Shown one piece after another: positions 6,412 to 16,940 of a DNA stretch of 18,183 bases (its first letter is position 1; each line of letters starts with the position of its first letter). The stretch comes from CAIKZY01 sp044374195 (lineage in GTDB: Bacteria; Actinomycetota; Actinomycetes; S36-B12), in the NCBI GenBank assembly GCA_044374195.1, contig JBILOY010000029.1, positions 1 through 18,183 on the forward strand. The letters are read 5' to 3'. A program made the position numbers and the translations under genes. A model generated the notes under the pieces. The model was not told the DNA's origin. It saw only the letters and a program-made list of their open reading frames with translations, and searched no databases.

Positions 6412-8346
6412 TCACTCAGCCAGCGGCTGCTGACTGGCCTCGCGCACATCGATATCTGCGCGGCCAGCCAGGTTCTCGATGGCGCTGCGCGTGATGTCCT
6501 GAGCTGTCAGGCCTGCCTCGATCAGCAAGCGTGCTCGCTTTGCTTGCGGCAGGAAGCCCTGATCGACACCGAAGGTGCGAATCGGGGTGTCGATGCCGAG
6601 ATCGCCCATGGCCTGCGACATTGCCGACCCGATTCCGCCTTGCCGAATGCCATCTTCGATGACAATCACGAGCGAAGCATCGCGAGCAAGCTCAACGAGC
6701 GAGGGGTGCAGGGGCTTAACCCACCGCGGATCCACCACGAGAGCGCCATAGCCCTGCGCCGAAAGTCGCTCGCCCACTTCGACGGCCACCGATGCCATCG
6801 CGCCGATGCCCACCACCAGGACTTCACCGTCACCGTGACGGGCCAGCAGGTCGTAGCCCTCGTGACGTTCGATCGCGACGATGTCTGCGCCCACGGCGCC
6901 TTTCGGGTAGCGCACGACAGTGGGTGCATCGCTGACCGCAACGGCCTCGCGCAGGAGGGCTCTCAGCGTGGAAGCGTCGCGAGGCGCTGCCACCCGAACA
7001 CCGGGAATGACGCCCAGCATCGAGAGGTCCCAGATGCCGTTGTGGCTTGCACCGTCATCCCCAGTGATGCCGGCCCGGTCGAGGGCGAAGGTCACCCCGA
7101 GTCGATGGAGTGCACAGTCGAAGAGAACCTGGTCGAAGGCGCGGTTCAGGAAGGTCGCGTAGAGCGCAACTACCGGATGCGCTCCGCCCATGGCCAAGCC
7201 GGCAGCACTCGTAACCGCGTGCTGCTCGGCGATACCCACGTCATAGGTGCGAGTCGGGAACTGACGAGCGAAGGAATTAAGACCAGTGGGGCCCAGCATG
7301 GCTGCAGTGATCGCGACCACATCGGAGCGCTCGGCGCCGATGAGCAACATCTCCTCGCCGAATGTGCTCGTCCAGGTTGGACCGCTGCTGGCGACGGGCT
7401 TGCCCGTATCAGGATCGATGATGCCGACCCCGTGGAACTTCTCGGCTTCGTCCTGCTCTGCAGGAGCGTAGCCACGGCCCTTCTGGGTGATGGCGTGCAC
7501 GATCACCGGACCGGGGAAAGCCTTGGCGCGACGCAGCGCGTGCTCCAGCTCGAGTTCATCGTGCCCATCGACAGGACCGACATACTTCAGACCAAGATCC
7601 TCGAACATGCCCTGCGGCGCGACGATGTCCTTGACACCCTTCTTCATGCCATGGAGTGCGCCATAGACAGTGTGACCGAGTATCGGGGTGCGATGCAGGA
7701 CTCTTTTTCCCCAGGCCATGAAGCGCTCGTAGCCGTGTGTAGTGCGCAGAGTCGAAAGATGGTGTGCAAGACCGCCGATCGTCGGTGAGTATGAGCGGCC
7801 ATTGTCATTGACGACGATGATCACCTGGCGATCGCTACCGGCGATGTTGTTCAGCGCTTCCCAGGCCATGCCACCGGTCAGTGCACCATCTCCGATGACT
7901 GCCACGACGTGATGTGAGCCGAGTAGTCCGCGCTGCTGCCAGGCCTTGGCCAGGCCGTCGGCGTAGGAGATTGAGGTGGACGCATGCGAGTTCTCGACGA
8001 TGTCGTGGATGCTCTCAGTGCGACTGGGGTAGCCCGACAGCCCGTCTTCTTGGCGAAGGGTGTCGAACTCCCCTGCCCGGCCCGTGACGATCTTGTGAAC
8101 GTAGGCCTGGTGACCGGTATCCCAGATGATGGCGTCGTCAGGGCTCATGAAAACGCGATGCAGGGCAATGGTGAGCTCGACCACGCCGAGATTCGGCCCC
8201 AGATGCCCACCTGTTGCCGACACTTTCTCCACCAAGAAAGAGCGGATCTCGGCGGCAAGTTCGGGCAGCTGCTCCGGGGCAAGCGCGCGTAGATCACGAG
8301 GGTCATGAATACCCTCGATCAGGCTTGGACGACCACCATTCGGCAC
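6412..8346 (-). CDS. dxs: 1-deoxy-D-xylulose-5-phosphate synthase
   Basis: Dxs condenses pyruvate and glyceraldehyde-3-phosphate, with thiamine diphosphate, to start the MEP isoprenoid pathway in the cytoplasm. The 644-residue length is normal. GGHLGPNLG is at about 46-54 (H48) and GHQAYVHK further on. The ThDP/Mg motif begins at G152-D153-G154 in GDGALTGG and ends with NDN, and the cofactor-activating glutamate is E374 in the AEQHAVTSAAG segment. The transketolase C-terminal domain covers roughly 510-630. The GTG start at 8346 is the only in-frame start near the conserved N-terminus and has a -10 hexamer six bases before it, so the gene is probably leaderless. It lies 12 bp after the 117-residue ORF, so read-through from aconitase is also possible. 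A 414-codon ORF on the opposite strand is a shadow. Confidence 0.97.
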   Translation of the reverse strand: MPNGGRPSLIEGIHDPRDLRALAPEQLPELAAEIRSFLVEKVSATGGHLGPNLGVVELTIALHRVFMSPDDAIIWDTGHQAYVHKIVTGRAGEFDTLRQEDGLSGYPSRTESIHDIVENSHASTSISYADGLAKAWQQRGLLGSHHVVAVIGDGALTGGMAWEALNNIAGSDRQVIIVVNDNGRSYSPTIGGLAHHLSTLRTTHGYERFMAWGKRVLHRTPILGHTVYGALHGMKKGVKDIVAPQGMFEDLGLKYVGPVDGHDELELEHALRRAKAFPGPVIVHAITQKGRGYAPAEQDEAEKFHGVGIIDPDTGKPVASSGPTWTSTFGEEMLLIGAERSDVVAITAAMLGPTGLNSFARQFPTRTYDVGIAEQHAVTSAAGLAMGGAHPVVALYATFLNRAFDQVLFDCALHRLGVTFALDRAGITGDDGASHNGIWDLSMLGVIPGVRVAAPRDASTLRALLREAVAVSDAPTVVRYPKGAVGADIVAIERHEGYDLLARHGDGEVLVVGIGAMASVAVEVGERLSAQGYGALVVDPRWVKPLHPSLVELARDASLVIVIEDGIRQGGIGSAMSQAMGDLGIDTPIRTFGVDQGFLPQAKRARLLIEAGLTAQDITRSAIENLAGRADIDVREASQQPLAE

Positions 8347-8352
8347 CCCCCG

Positions 8353-8358
8353 AGTCTA
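8353..8358 (-). promoter_or_regulatory. Leaderless -10 element of dxs
   Basis: Read on the minus strand, TAGACT ends six bases before the dxs GTG. Its first three bases are the TAG stop codon of the upstream 117-residue ORF. No clear -35 match lies at the usual spacing, so it may act as a secondary promoter within the aconitase operon. Confidence 0.5.
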
Positions 8359-8709
8359 GGCCCCGAGGCCGCCGACCACCTGTTCGACAGCTTCTCGCAC
8401 CAGGGCCACCTCACGCCTGGTAGCCAGAGCCTGGGCCCCTTGTGCCTCGAGAGCCTGCTGGATCACGGTGAGTTCCGCGGCACTGACATGAGCTCCGAGC
8501 TCGGCGCGCGCGTGTCGATACGCCTCGCGTGTCGCCTGCACATCGGCCTCGCAGTGATGCTCGATCAAGAACGCCAGTGCCACCGGATACGCACGCAAGA
8601 CTGAGGTACGAAGATCGGCGGGGCCTCTATCGAGAAGCCAGCCGATCGCGCGATCGAGGAATTCCGGCGCGACAACAGGCACGAGGTCCTGCGGCCACCC
8701 GGCACTCAC
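8356..8709 (-). CDS. Conserved-looking hypothetical protein, 117 residues
   Basis: I do not recognise a named domain. The protein is small, soluble and predicted mostly helical. An N-terminal segment (FLDRAIGWLLDRGPADLR, about 17-34) looks like a conserved motif, and the alanine/glutamate-rich C-terminal half (about 58-112) could form a helical hairpin or coiled coil. There is no signal peptide or membrane segment. The GTG start lies five bases after the aconitase stop and has no good Shine-Dalgarno, so it probably depends on coupled translation from acnA. It ends 12 bp before dxs. Codon use resembles its neighbours and the reading frame is free of oddities, so I believe it is real. I have a vague memory of similar proteins beside actinobacterial aconitase genes, which would need a search. 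No function can be assigned. Confidence 0.75.
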   Translation of the reverse strand: MSAGWPQDLVPVVAPEFLDRAIGWLLDRGPADLRTSVLRAYPVALAFLIEHHCEADVQATREAYRHARAELGAHVSAAELTVIQQALEAQGAQALATRREVALVREAVEQVVGGLGA

Positions 8710-8714
8710 GATGT

Positions 8715-11372
<2,658 letters not shown>

Positions 11373-11401
11373 TATGAGCCCTCTCGTTGCCGTTAGATCG
11401 C

Positions 11402-12592
11402 TCAGATTATCGGATGTCCATCAATCTCGGCCGTGAGGGTTGCCACGGTCTCGAAGTGATGGGTCATCGGGAAGGCATCCAGGGCCGTGAGCGTGGTGAG
11501 TCGGTAGCCGTGCGCTCGGAAGATGGCCAGATCGCGGCCCAGGGCGACCGGATCACAGGCGACGTAGACAACTGTGCGGGGCTGTCGCTCAGCGATCCAG
11601 GTGACCACGTACTCCCCAGCACCGCTGCGCGGTGGATCCAGCACCACTCCATCAGGTCGCCCCGGGGCGGTCTCCAACCAGGTGGCCACATCAGCTTCAT
11701 GGACCGCAACCTGGCGGAAGTCATGCAGATTGCGTCGAGCATCTCGTACCGAGGCCGTATAGGACTCCACCGAGTCCACCCGACCGTCACCGACAGCCTC
11801 CGCGAGGTAACGGCTAAATAGTCCGGCACCTGAATACAGGTCCCACCAGTGCTCGCCGGGCTTCGCGCTGGCGCAGGCAAGGTTGACGAGTCGTTCGGCC
11901 AGTGCCGGATGAACCTGCCAGAAGCCTTTGGCCGAGATCCGCCACTCATCGCCGTCGACTATTTCGATTATCCGACTCTTGCCCGTTGCCACGTGACCGT
12001 CGGCGATCACCGTGACCTCTCCATCGGCGGCCTGTACTGCAGTGATCGAATCTTTGGCCTCGAAAGCGGGCGCATGGGAGATCTCGGGCATTCCGAGAAG
12101 GCATTCGTCTGTAGGCACGATCTCGGATGACCGGTGGCGATGCATTCCGGGTCGACCCTGGGAATCGATGCTCCAGCGCACGCGCGAACGCCAGCCCAGC
12201 GTACGCTCGTCGAGCGCCTCAACGTCGTAGTGCTCAACCTCGTCGCCAGATAGCCCGCCTTGACGTGTCAGCGCATCACGAAGAACCGTGGTCTTCAGCG
12301 CTCGCTGGGCCGCAGGCGCGATATGCAGGAAGTCGCATCCACCACAGCCACCCGGGCCGGCAACTGAGCACTCGACAGGTACCCGTGACGGCGATGGCTC
12401 GAGAATCTCGATCGCATCGGCCCGGCTGATCTTCGACGTCACATCAGTGACCTGAGCACGCACCAACTCGCCGGGGATTCCGTGACGCACGAAAAAGGTG
12501 CGGCCACCCCAATGCGCGATGAAATGACCGCCGTGCGCGATGGTGCCAATGCGCAGCTCAATGACGTCGCCGCGGCTTACCGGCTCTTTCAT
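11402..12592 (-). CDS. TRAM-domain class I SAM-dependent RNA methyltransferase (m5U type)
   Basis: This 396-residue protein belongs to the TrmA/RlmC/RlmD family, which makes 5-methyluridine in rRNA or tRNA. The N-terminal TRAM OB-fold (about 5-62) would bind RNA. The [4Fe-4S] ligands are C75, C83, C86 and C164. The SAM-binding part includes the WWDLYSGAGLFS segment and the LDPPRSGAG motif. The catalytic nucleophile is C346 in YVACDP, and the general base is E381 in FETVATL. All key residues are present, so it should be active; which RNA and position it modifies cannot be read from the sequence. The ATG overlaps the permease stop (ATGA), so translation is coupled to that gene. The M. tuberculosis counterpart at the same position is Rv2689c. 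Mycobacterial-type synteny argues for an old, conserved linkage rather than a functional one. Confidence 0.92.
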   Translation of the reverse strand: MKEPVSRGDVIELRIGTIAHGGHFIAHWGGRTFFVRHGIPGELVRAQVTDVTSKISRADAIEILEPSPSRVPVECSVAGPGGCGGCDFLHIAPAAQRALKTTVLRDALTRQGGLSGDEVEHYDVEALDERTLGWRSRVRWSIDSQGRPGMHRHRSSEIVPTDECLLGMPEISHAPAFEAKDSITAVQAADGEVTVIADGHVATGKSRIIEIVDGDEWRISAKGFWQVHPALAERLVNLACASAKPGEHWWDLYSGAGLFSRYLAEAVGDGRVDSVESYTASVRDARRNLHDFRQVAVHEADVATWLETAPGRPDGVVLDPPRSGAGEYVVTWIAERQPRTVVYVACDPVALGRDLAIFRAHGYRLTTLTALDAFPMTHHFETVATLTAEIDGHPII

Positions 12593-14526
12593 CCGTCTCG
12601 ATCGAGAATGGTCTCACTGGACTCAAGCTGCCACGGCACGCTCGTGACCATCACGCCGGGAGTAATGAGAAGACGCGACTTAAGGCGAAGTGCTGACTGG
12701 TTATGCAGGAGCTGCTCCCACCAGTGGCCCACGACATATTCCGGAATGAAGATCGTGACAATGTCATTCGGATTGCCAGATCGCAGTTCCTTGACGTAAC
12801 TAACGATGGGTCGGGTGATCTCACGGTAAGGAGAGTTGAGCACCTTGAGCGAAACTGGTATCTCACGTCGCTCCCACTCGGCCTCCAGCGCAGCCGTCTC
12901 GGCATCATCGACATTGACCGTAATCGCCTCGAGCACAGTGGGCCTGGTGGCTCGCGCATACGCGAGAGCACGCAACGTTGGCTTGTGGAGCTTCGAGACC
13001 AGAACGAGGGTGTGCACTCGAGCTGGCAGGACCATCCGCTCGTCATCCGTGGTCGCGAGCTCGCGTCCGACTTTCTCGTAATGACCGTGAATACGCTGCA
13101 TGATGAAATAAATGATCGGCATGGCCACAACGACCAGCCAGGCACCCTTGGTGAACTTCGTTGCAAGCACGATCACCAGGACCGTGCCCGTCATCGCGAA
13201 ACCGAATGAGTTCACCATGCGCGAACGAATCATCCGGGCACGTGCGGACTTATCAGTTGTTGACTTTAGGTGACGGGTCCAGTGCCTGGTCATGCCGAGC
13301 TGGCTCAGTGTAAATGAGGTGAATACACCGATCACGTAGAGATTGATGAGGTTGCTCGGATTTGCCTGATAGATCACGACCAGCACCACTGCGAGTCCGG
13401 CGAGGGTCAGGATTCCGTTACTGAAGGCCAAACGATCCCCACGGGTGTACAGCTGCCTGGGCAAGTAGCCATCCCTGGCAAGAACCGAACCCATGAGCGG
13501 AAAGCCGTTGAACGCAGTGTTGGCGGCAAGCACGAGGATCACAGCAGTCGCGATCGAGATGATCAGCACGATGATTCCCGTGCTGTGGAAGACGGCATCG
13601 GCCACCTGCACGATGACCGTCTTTTGTTCCTGCCCGGGCGGAAGGCCCACGAGATCCTTCGAGTACTCGGCGTACTTGACACCGGTCTTGAGCGCGATCC
13701 ACGTGATGCCCACGAACATGGCCATCGAGATGACACCCATCATCAGCAAGGTGTTCGCCGCGTTCTTGCTCTTGGGCTTCTTAAATGCCGGCACGCCGTT
13801 TGCGATGGCCTCGATGCCCGTGAGGGCGGTCGTGCCCGACGAAAAGGACTTCGCAAGCAAGAAGATTAGTGCGGCTCCCGCGAAGTTGTTCTCGGCAGTG
13901 ACTGTCCAGTCAGCACTTTCAGCCATCATGGGATTGCCCACGATGACGTTGAAGATGGCGGTTCCGATCATCACGAAGATCGAACCCACGAAGAAGTAGA
14001 CCGGGATGGCAAAAAACGAGCCGGACTCCTTCACACCGCGCAGGTTCAGGAGGGTGATGACAACGATGAATCCAACGGCGAACTGCACGTTGTGCTCGCC
14101 GACGAACGGAATCGTCGAGCCTAGGTTCTGCACGGCCGCGGAAATCGACACCGCGACGGTTAGCACGTAGTCGATGAGCAGGGCACTCGCGACGAGTACA
14201 CCCCACTTTGGACCAAGGTTGACACTGACGACCTCGTAGTCGCCTCCGCCGCTCGGGTAGGCGTGAACGTTCTGCCGATATGACGCAACTACCGTGAAGT
14301 AGACAATCACGACCATGGCGGCAATCCATGGGCCGTAGGAATACAGCGCTACGCCGCCAAGAGAGAGCGTGAGGAGGATCTCCTGAGTCGCGTATGCATT
14401 GGACGACAGTGCGTCGCTAGCGAAGACCGGGAGCGCGATGCGCTTGGGAAGCGCCGTATCGCCGAGTCGGTCACTTCGCAGTGCCCTACCCAGAAACAGG
14501 CGTTTGACACCATCGGAGATCGGCAC
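12589..14526 (-). CDS. APC-superfamily permease, KimA-like potassium transporter
   Basis: The 645-residue membrane protein has about 12 predicted helices (residues 30-470) and a cytoplasmic C-terminal domain (about 485-645, from the RVHTLVLVSKLH segment) resembling a universal-stress-protein fold. It fits the KUP/KimA branch of APC transporters. From memory, the K+-coordinating residues of Bacillus KimA are D36, Y43, Y118, T121, S125, T230 and E233. Equivalents here are D38 and Y45 (DALSSNAY), Y120, T123 and S127 (DYVLTVAVS), and T236 and E239 (TGIE), with matching spacing. This supports proton-coupled K+ uptake over amino-acid transport. The GTG start at 14526 has a -10 element six bases before it. 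It is divergent from two TrkA/RCK genes and coupled to the RNA methyltransferase downstream. Many databases would call it only 'APC family permease' or 'amino acid permease'. Confidence 0.82.
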   Translation of the reverse strand: MPISDGVKRLFLGRALRSDRLGDTALPKRIALPVFASDALSSNAYATQEILLTLSLGGVALYSYGPWIAAMVVIVYFTVVASYRQNVHAYPSGGGDYEVVSVNLGPKWGVLVASALLIDYVLTVAVSISAAVQNLGSTIPFVGEHNVQFAVGFIVVITLLNLRGVKESGSFFAIPVYFFVGSIFVMIGTAIFNVIVGNPMMAESADWTVTAENNFAGAALIFLLAKSFSSGTTALTGIEAIANGVPAFKKPKSKNAANTLLMMGVISMAMFVGITWIALKTGVKYAEYSKDLVGLPPGQEQKTVIVQVADAVFHSTGIIVLIISIATAVILVLAANTAFNGFPLMGSVLARDGYLPRQLYTRGDRLAFSNGILTLAGLAVVLVVIYQANPSNLINLYVIGVFTSFTLSQLGMTRHWTRHLKSTTDKSARARMIRSRMVNSFGFAMTGTVLVIVLATKFTKGAWLVVVAMPIIYFIMQRIHGHYEKVGRELATTDDERMVLPARVHTLVLVSKLHKPTLRALAYARATRPTVLEAITVNVDDAETAALEAEWERREIPVSLKVLNSPYREITRPIVSYVKELRSGNPNDIVTIFIPEYVVGHWWEQLLHNQSALRLKSRLLITPGVMVTSVPWQLESSETILDRDG

Positions 14527-14587
14527 GATCAGATGCTATGCCCGCGGCAGCCGTTCACAGGACACCGGTGGCGTGTAGCGTTCACTC
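14527..14587. promoter_or_regulatory. Shared divergent promoter region permease / trkA1
   Basis: This 61-bp spacer appears to hold two back-to-back leaderless promoters. On the minus strand TAGCAT (14533-14538) ends six bases before the permease GTG. On the plus strand TAGCGT (14576-14581) ends six bases before the trkA1 GTG. The plus-strand -35 candidate TTCACA (14554-14559, five of six matches to TTGACA, 16-bp spacer) overlaps the weaker minus-strand candidate CTGTGA (14555-14560, 16-bp spacer). Polymerase binding at one promoter should therefore exclude the other. Confidence 0.6.
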
Positions 14588-15250
14588 GTGCACATCGTGA
14601 TCATGGGCTGCGGCCGAGTCGGCTCACTCCTGGCCCATAGCCTCGACGACCTAGGTCATTCTGTGGCAGTTATCGATCAAGAGACCAAGGCGTTCCGACG
14701 TCTCGGGTCGCACTTCAAGGGCCTCACCATTACTGGTGTCGGCTTCGACCGCGAGACCCTTGAGGCTGCCGGGATCGAGCGCGCAGATGCCTTCACGGCC
14801 GTGTCGAGTGGCGACAACAGCAACATCCTCGGAGCCCGTGTCGCCCGAGAGACCTACGGCGTCGAACGAGTGGTTGCCCGTATCTACGACCCACGCCGTG
14901 CTGAGATCTACGAACGCCTCGGCATTCCGACCGTGGCCACCGTGGCCTGGACAGCAGGCCAGATCCTGCGCCGGGTGCTCCCGCTGGGCGCTCAGGAGGA
15001 ATACCGCGACCCCAGCGGCACGATGTGCCTCGCTGAAGTTCACGTCGGAACAGAATGGATCGGCACGCCGATCACCGACATGGAAGAAGCGACAGGCGCG
15101 CGCATCGCGTTCATCACTCGGTATGGCGATGCTGTCCTCCCGCAGGCCTACACGGTCCTTCAAGATGGCGATCTCGTGCACGCGCTCTACGCCCCAGGCA
15201 ACCGCGAGAGTGTCGAACGAATCTTCGAACACGGACCGGAGGCTTCGTAA
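14588..15250 (+). CDS. TrkA/RCK-family potassium regulatory protein, first copy (CeoB-like)
   Basis: The 220-residue protein has an RCK N-terminal Rossmann domain (about 1-120) and a TrkA-C domain (about 135-215). The nucleotide-binding loop is GCGRVG (7-12), with D30 at the end of the second strand, typical of NAD(H) binding. Such subunits gate membrane K+ channels or transporters from the cytoplasm. No TrkH/KtrB pore gene lies in the window; the divergent KimA-like permease is the nearest membrane partner. The GTG at 14588 is preceded by TAGCGT six bases upstream and has no Shine-Dalgarno. The stop overlaps the second copy's ATG (TAATG). The mycobacterial pair ceoB-ceoC has the same position and orientation. 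Partner identity is inference. Confidence 0.9.
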   Translation: MHIVIMGCGRVGSLLAHSLDDLGHSVAVIDQETKAFRRLGSHFKGLTITGVGFDRETLEAAGIERADAFTAVSSGDNSNILGARVARETYGVERVVARIYDPRRAEIYERLGIPTVATVAWTAGQILRRVLPLGAQEEYRDPSGTMCLAEVHVGTEWIGTPITDMEEATGARIAFITRYGDAVLPQAYTVLQDGDLVHALYAPGNRESVERIFEHGPEAS

Positions 15251-15909
15251 TGCGGGTTGCAATCGCAGGCGCGGGCAAGGTCGGGCGCGCCATCGCGCGC
15301 GAGCTGGTGGGCAATGGCCACGACGTACTCCTCATTGATCGCGACGGCACGCTCGCAGGGCGCGGTGGAGTCGAGGGAACAACCTTCATCACTGCAGATG
15401 CCTGCGAGATCTCGGCCCTTGATGAGGCCGGTCTCGCCGATTGCCAGGTGGTCGTCGCTGCCACCGGTGACGACAAGGTCAACCTCGTCATCTCACTGCT
15501 CGCGAAGACCGAGTACGGCGTTCCACGCGTCGTCGCTCGCGTTAATCATCCGAAGAACGAGTGGATGTTCGATGAGTCGTGGGGTGTCGATGTAGCTGTC
15601 TCGACCCCGCGCATGCTTTCTGCCCTCGTCGAGGAAGCAGTGAGCGTCGGTGACCTCGTCCGGCTCTTCACATTCCGTCAAGGTGATGCAAACCTCGTCG
15701 AGATCACGCTCTCGTCGGACTCCCCCGTAGTCGGTCATCGCGTCGGCGATCAGAACTGGCCCCCGGACACTGCACTTGTGGCCATCGTGCGCGGGCCTCG
15801 CGTGTTCGCACCATCGGCAGACGACCCCTTGGACACCGGCGACGAACTGCTGTTCGTGGCCTCGCCCGATCAGGAATCAGAACTACAGAGGCTGCTCGGG
15901 CACCTCTGA
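15250..15909 (+). CDS. TrkA/RCK-family potassium regulatory protein, second copy (CeoC-like)
   Basis: The 219-residue paralogue has the same layout: Rossmann loop GAGKVG (7-12), D30 in LLIDRD, and a TrkA-C domain at about 135-215. It diverges clearly from the first copy beyond the fold, so a heteromeric RCK ring is possible. The start is set at ATG 15250, overlapping the stop of the first copy; a longer in-frame extension to 15055 would lie inside the first gene and lacks the family's N-terminus. The last 27 bp overlap tail to tail with the DUF3159 gene on the other strand. No pore subunit is adjacent. The pair is probably made from one leaderless transcript. Confidence 0.9.
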   Translation: MRVAIAGAGKVGRAIARELVGNGHDVLLIDRDGTLAGRGGVEGTTFITADACEISALDEAGLADCQVVVAATGDDKVNLVISLLAKTEYGVPRVVARVNHPKNEWMFDESWGVDVAVSTPRMLSALVEEAVSVGDLVRLFTFRQGDANLVEITLSSDSPVVGHRVGDQNWPPDTALVAIVRGPRVFAPSADDPLDTGDELLFVASPDQESELQRLLGHL

Positions 15910-16575
15910 CGCCTTGGCCGCGCGCTTGGCCTCCAGGATCGGCGCCAATAGCCGATAGGTGAAGTAGGCGGCGGCAAGGAAGAGCGGCCAGCCCATGACG
16001 ATCTTCACGATGCCGAGCGCTGTGACCCAGCCGGCCAGGTACATGGGCGCCTGGATGATCACCCGACCGAAGAAGAGAATCACCCACAGCCAGCTCGCGG
16101 CCGCGTAGGTGCGTCTAAGAACTGGATCTCGTCTCCACGCCGTTCCCTCGGAAGCCAGGTAGCCCATCGCGACTCCCAGGAGCGGCCAGCGCACCAGAAT
16201 CGAGATCAAGAAGGCCGAGCCGTAGGCGAGGTTCGTCAATAGACCGGGCAGGAAGAAGTTCTCGGCCTTGCCAGTCCTCCAGGTGAAGATCGCCGATACC
16301 GCGAGCCCGATGAGGCCTGCCGCTACCTGTTGCAGGGGCTGACGACGAATCAGTCGCCACACGACAATCAGGATCCCCGCGATGACTGCCGCAATGACGG
16401 ACGGTTGCAATTCCTGACCGGTGATGATGTAGGCCGTGATGAACACCATGGTCGGCAGACCCGAGTCGATGATTCCGCGCCAGCCACCGATCGCGCGCTC
16501 GAGTAGCAGGCTCTCGGCGCGAACATCAGCGGTTGTCTCGTGCTCAGGCTTCGGCTCCATCGACTCAGCGCTCAT
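15883..16575 (-). CDS. DUF3159 integral membrane protein
   Basis: This 230-residue protein fits the actinobacterial DUF3159 family. After a hydrophilic, acidic N-terminus (about 1-30) there are about six hydrophobic segments between residues 37 and 215, with positively charged loops such as RRQPLQ. No catalytic motif is evident and the function is unknown. It is the last gene of the dut operon: its ATG overlaps the OB-fold stop by one base (TAATG). Its 3' end overlaps trkA2 by 27 bp, so the two transcripts would be antisense to each other there. The conserved position beside trkA genes (Rv2693c-like in M. tuberculosis) makes a role in ion homeostasis or the envelope conceivable, but nothing in the sequence shows it. 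An ATG at codon 6 is an alternative start. Confidence 0.88.
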   Translation of the reverse strand: MSAESMEPKPEHETTADVRAESLLLERAIGGWRGIIDSGLPTMVFITAYIITGQELQPSVIAAVIAGILIVVWRLIRRQPLQQVAAGLIGLAVSAIFTWRTGKAENFFLPGLLTNLAYGSAFLISILVRWPLLGVAMGYLASEGTAWRRDPVLRRTYAAASWLWVILFFGRVIIQAPMYLAGWVTALGIVKIVMGWPLFLAAAYFTYRLLAPILEAKRAAKASEVPEQPL

Positions 16576-16940
16576 TAGTCATTCGCCGGCAGAAGCAGAT
16601 AGCGCGGATTGAAGACTGTCAGGTGCCGATCAGTTGTCGTGATTCGACCGTGAATGATCATTTTGCGGCCTGTCGCGATGCCTTCGATGCGTCGGCGCCC
16701 GAGCCACATCACCCGCAGACTTCCGGATCCGTCATAGAGCTCGATCTCGAGCGCGGGCAAAGCCGATCGCGGGCGAATAGTCACCGAGCGCACGGCACCG
16801 CTCACGCGAAGCTTGTCCCCAGGCTTGCAGTCGGCAATATGCGCGATCTCGGCGTAGGACAGTTCCTCGAGGAGTTCCTCTGCCTCGAGTTCTTCCTGGT
16901 TGCGACCCAGACGAGTGAACCGCTCGCGGAGACCTGTCAA
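16575..16940 (-). CDS. Small OB-fold nucleic-acid-binding protein
   Basis: The 121-residue protein has an acidic, helical N-terminus (about 14-35, EELEAEELLEEL) and a single OB-fold from about 37 to 117, with a WLGRRRIEGI segment and a YDGSGSLRVMW strand. This is the actinobacterial OB-fold family with a counterpart at Rv2694c. It resembles tRNA_anti/RecG-type OB domains, so nucleic-acid binding is likely but not shown. The start is TTG at 16940, overlapping the DUF3710 stop (TTGA), with GGAG five bases upstream; no better in-frame start exists. The downstream DUF3159 gene is coupled by TAATG. The partner substrate is unknown. Confidence 0.85.
   Translation of the reverse strand: MTGLRERFTRLGRNQEELEAEELLEELSYAEIAHIADCKPGDKLRVSGAVRSVTIRPRSALPALEIELYDGSGSLRVMWLGRRRIEGIATGRKMIIHGRITTTDRHLTVFNPRYLLLPAND

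Noticed and set aside
6544..7788. 414-codon open frame on the plus strand opposite dxs
   Set aside because: It is antisense to a clear dxs gene, has no domain-like segments and no start signals; long antisense frames are common in GC-rich DNA.
8643..8656. 14-base palindrome CGATCGCGCGATCG
   Set aside because: It lies inside the coding sequence of the 117-residue gene and follows from its codons; no regulatory context.
12589..14526. Reading the permease as an amino-acid transporter
   Set aside because: The KimA-type ligand pattern, the C-terminal USP-like domain and the RCK neighbours favour potassium, though the general APC label remains correct.
15055..15249. N-terminal extension of the second trkA
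   Set aside because: It runs through the first trkA gene in another frame; the RCK fold begins exactly at ATG 15250.
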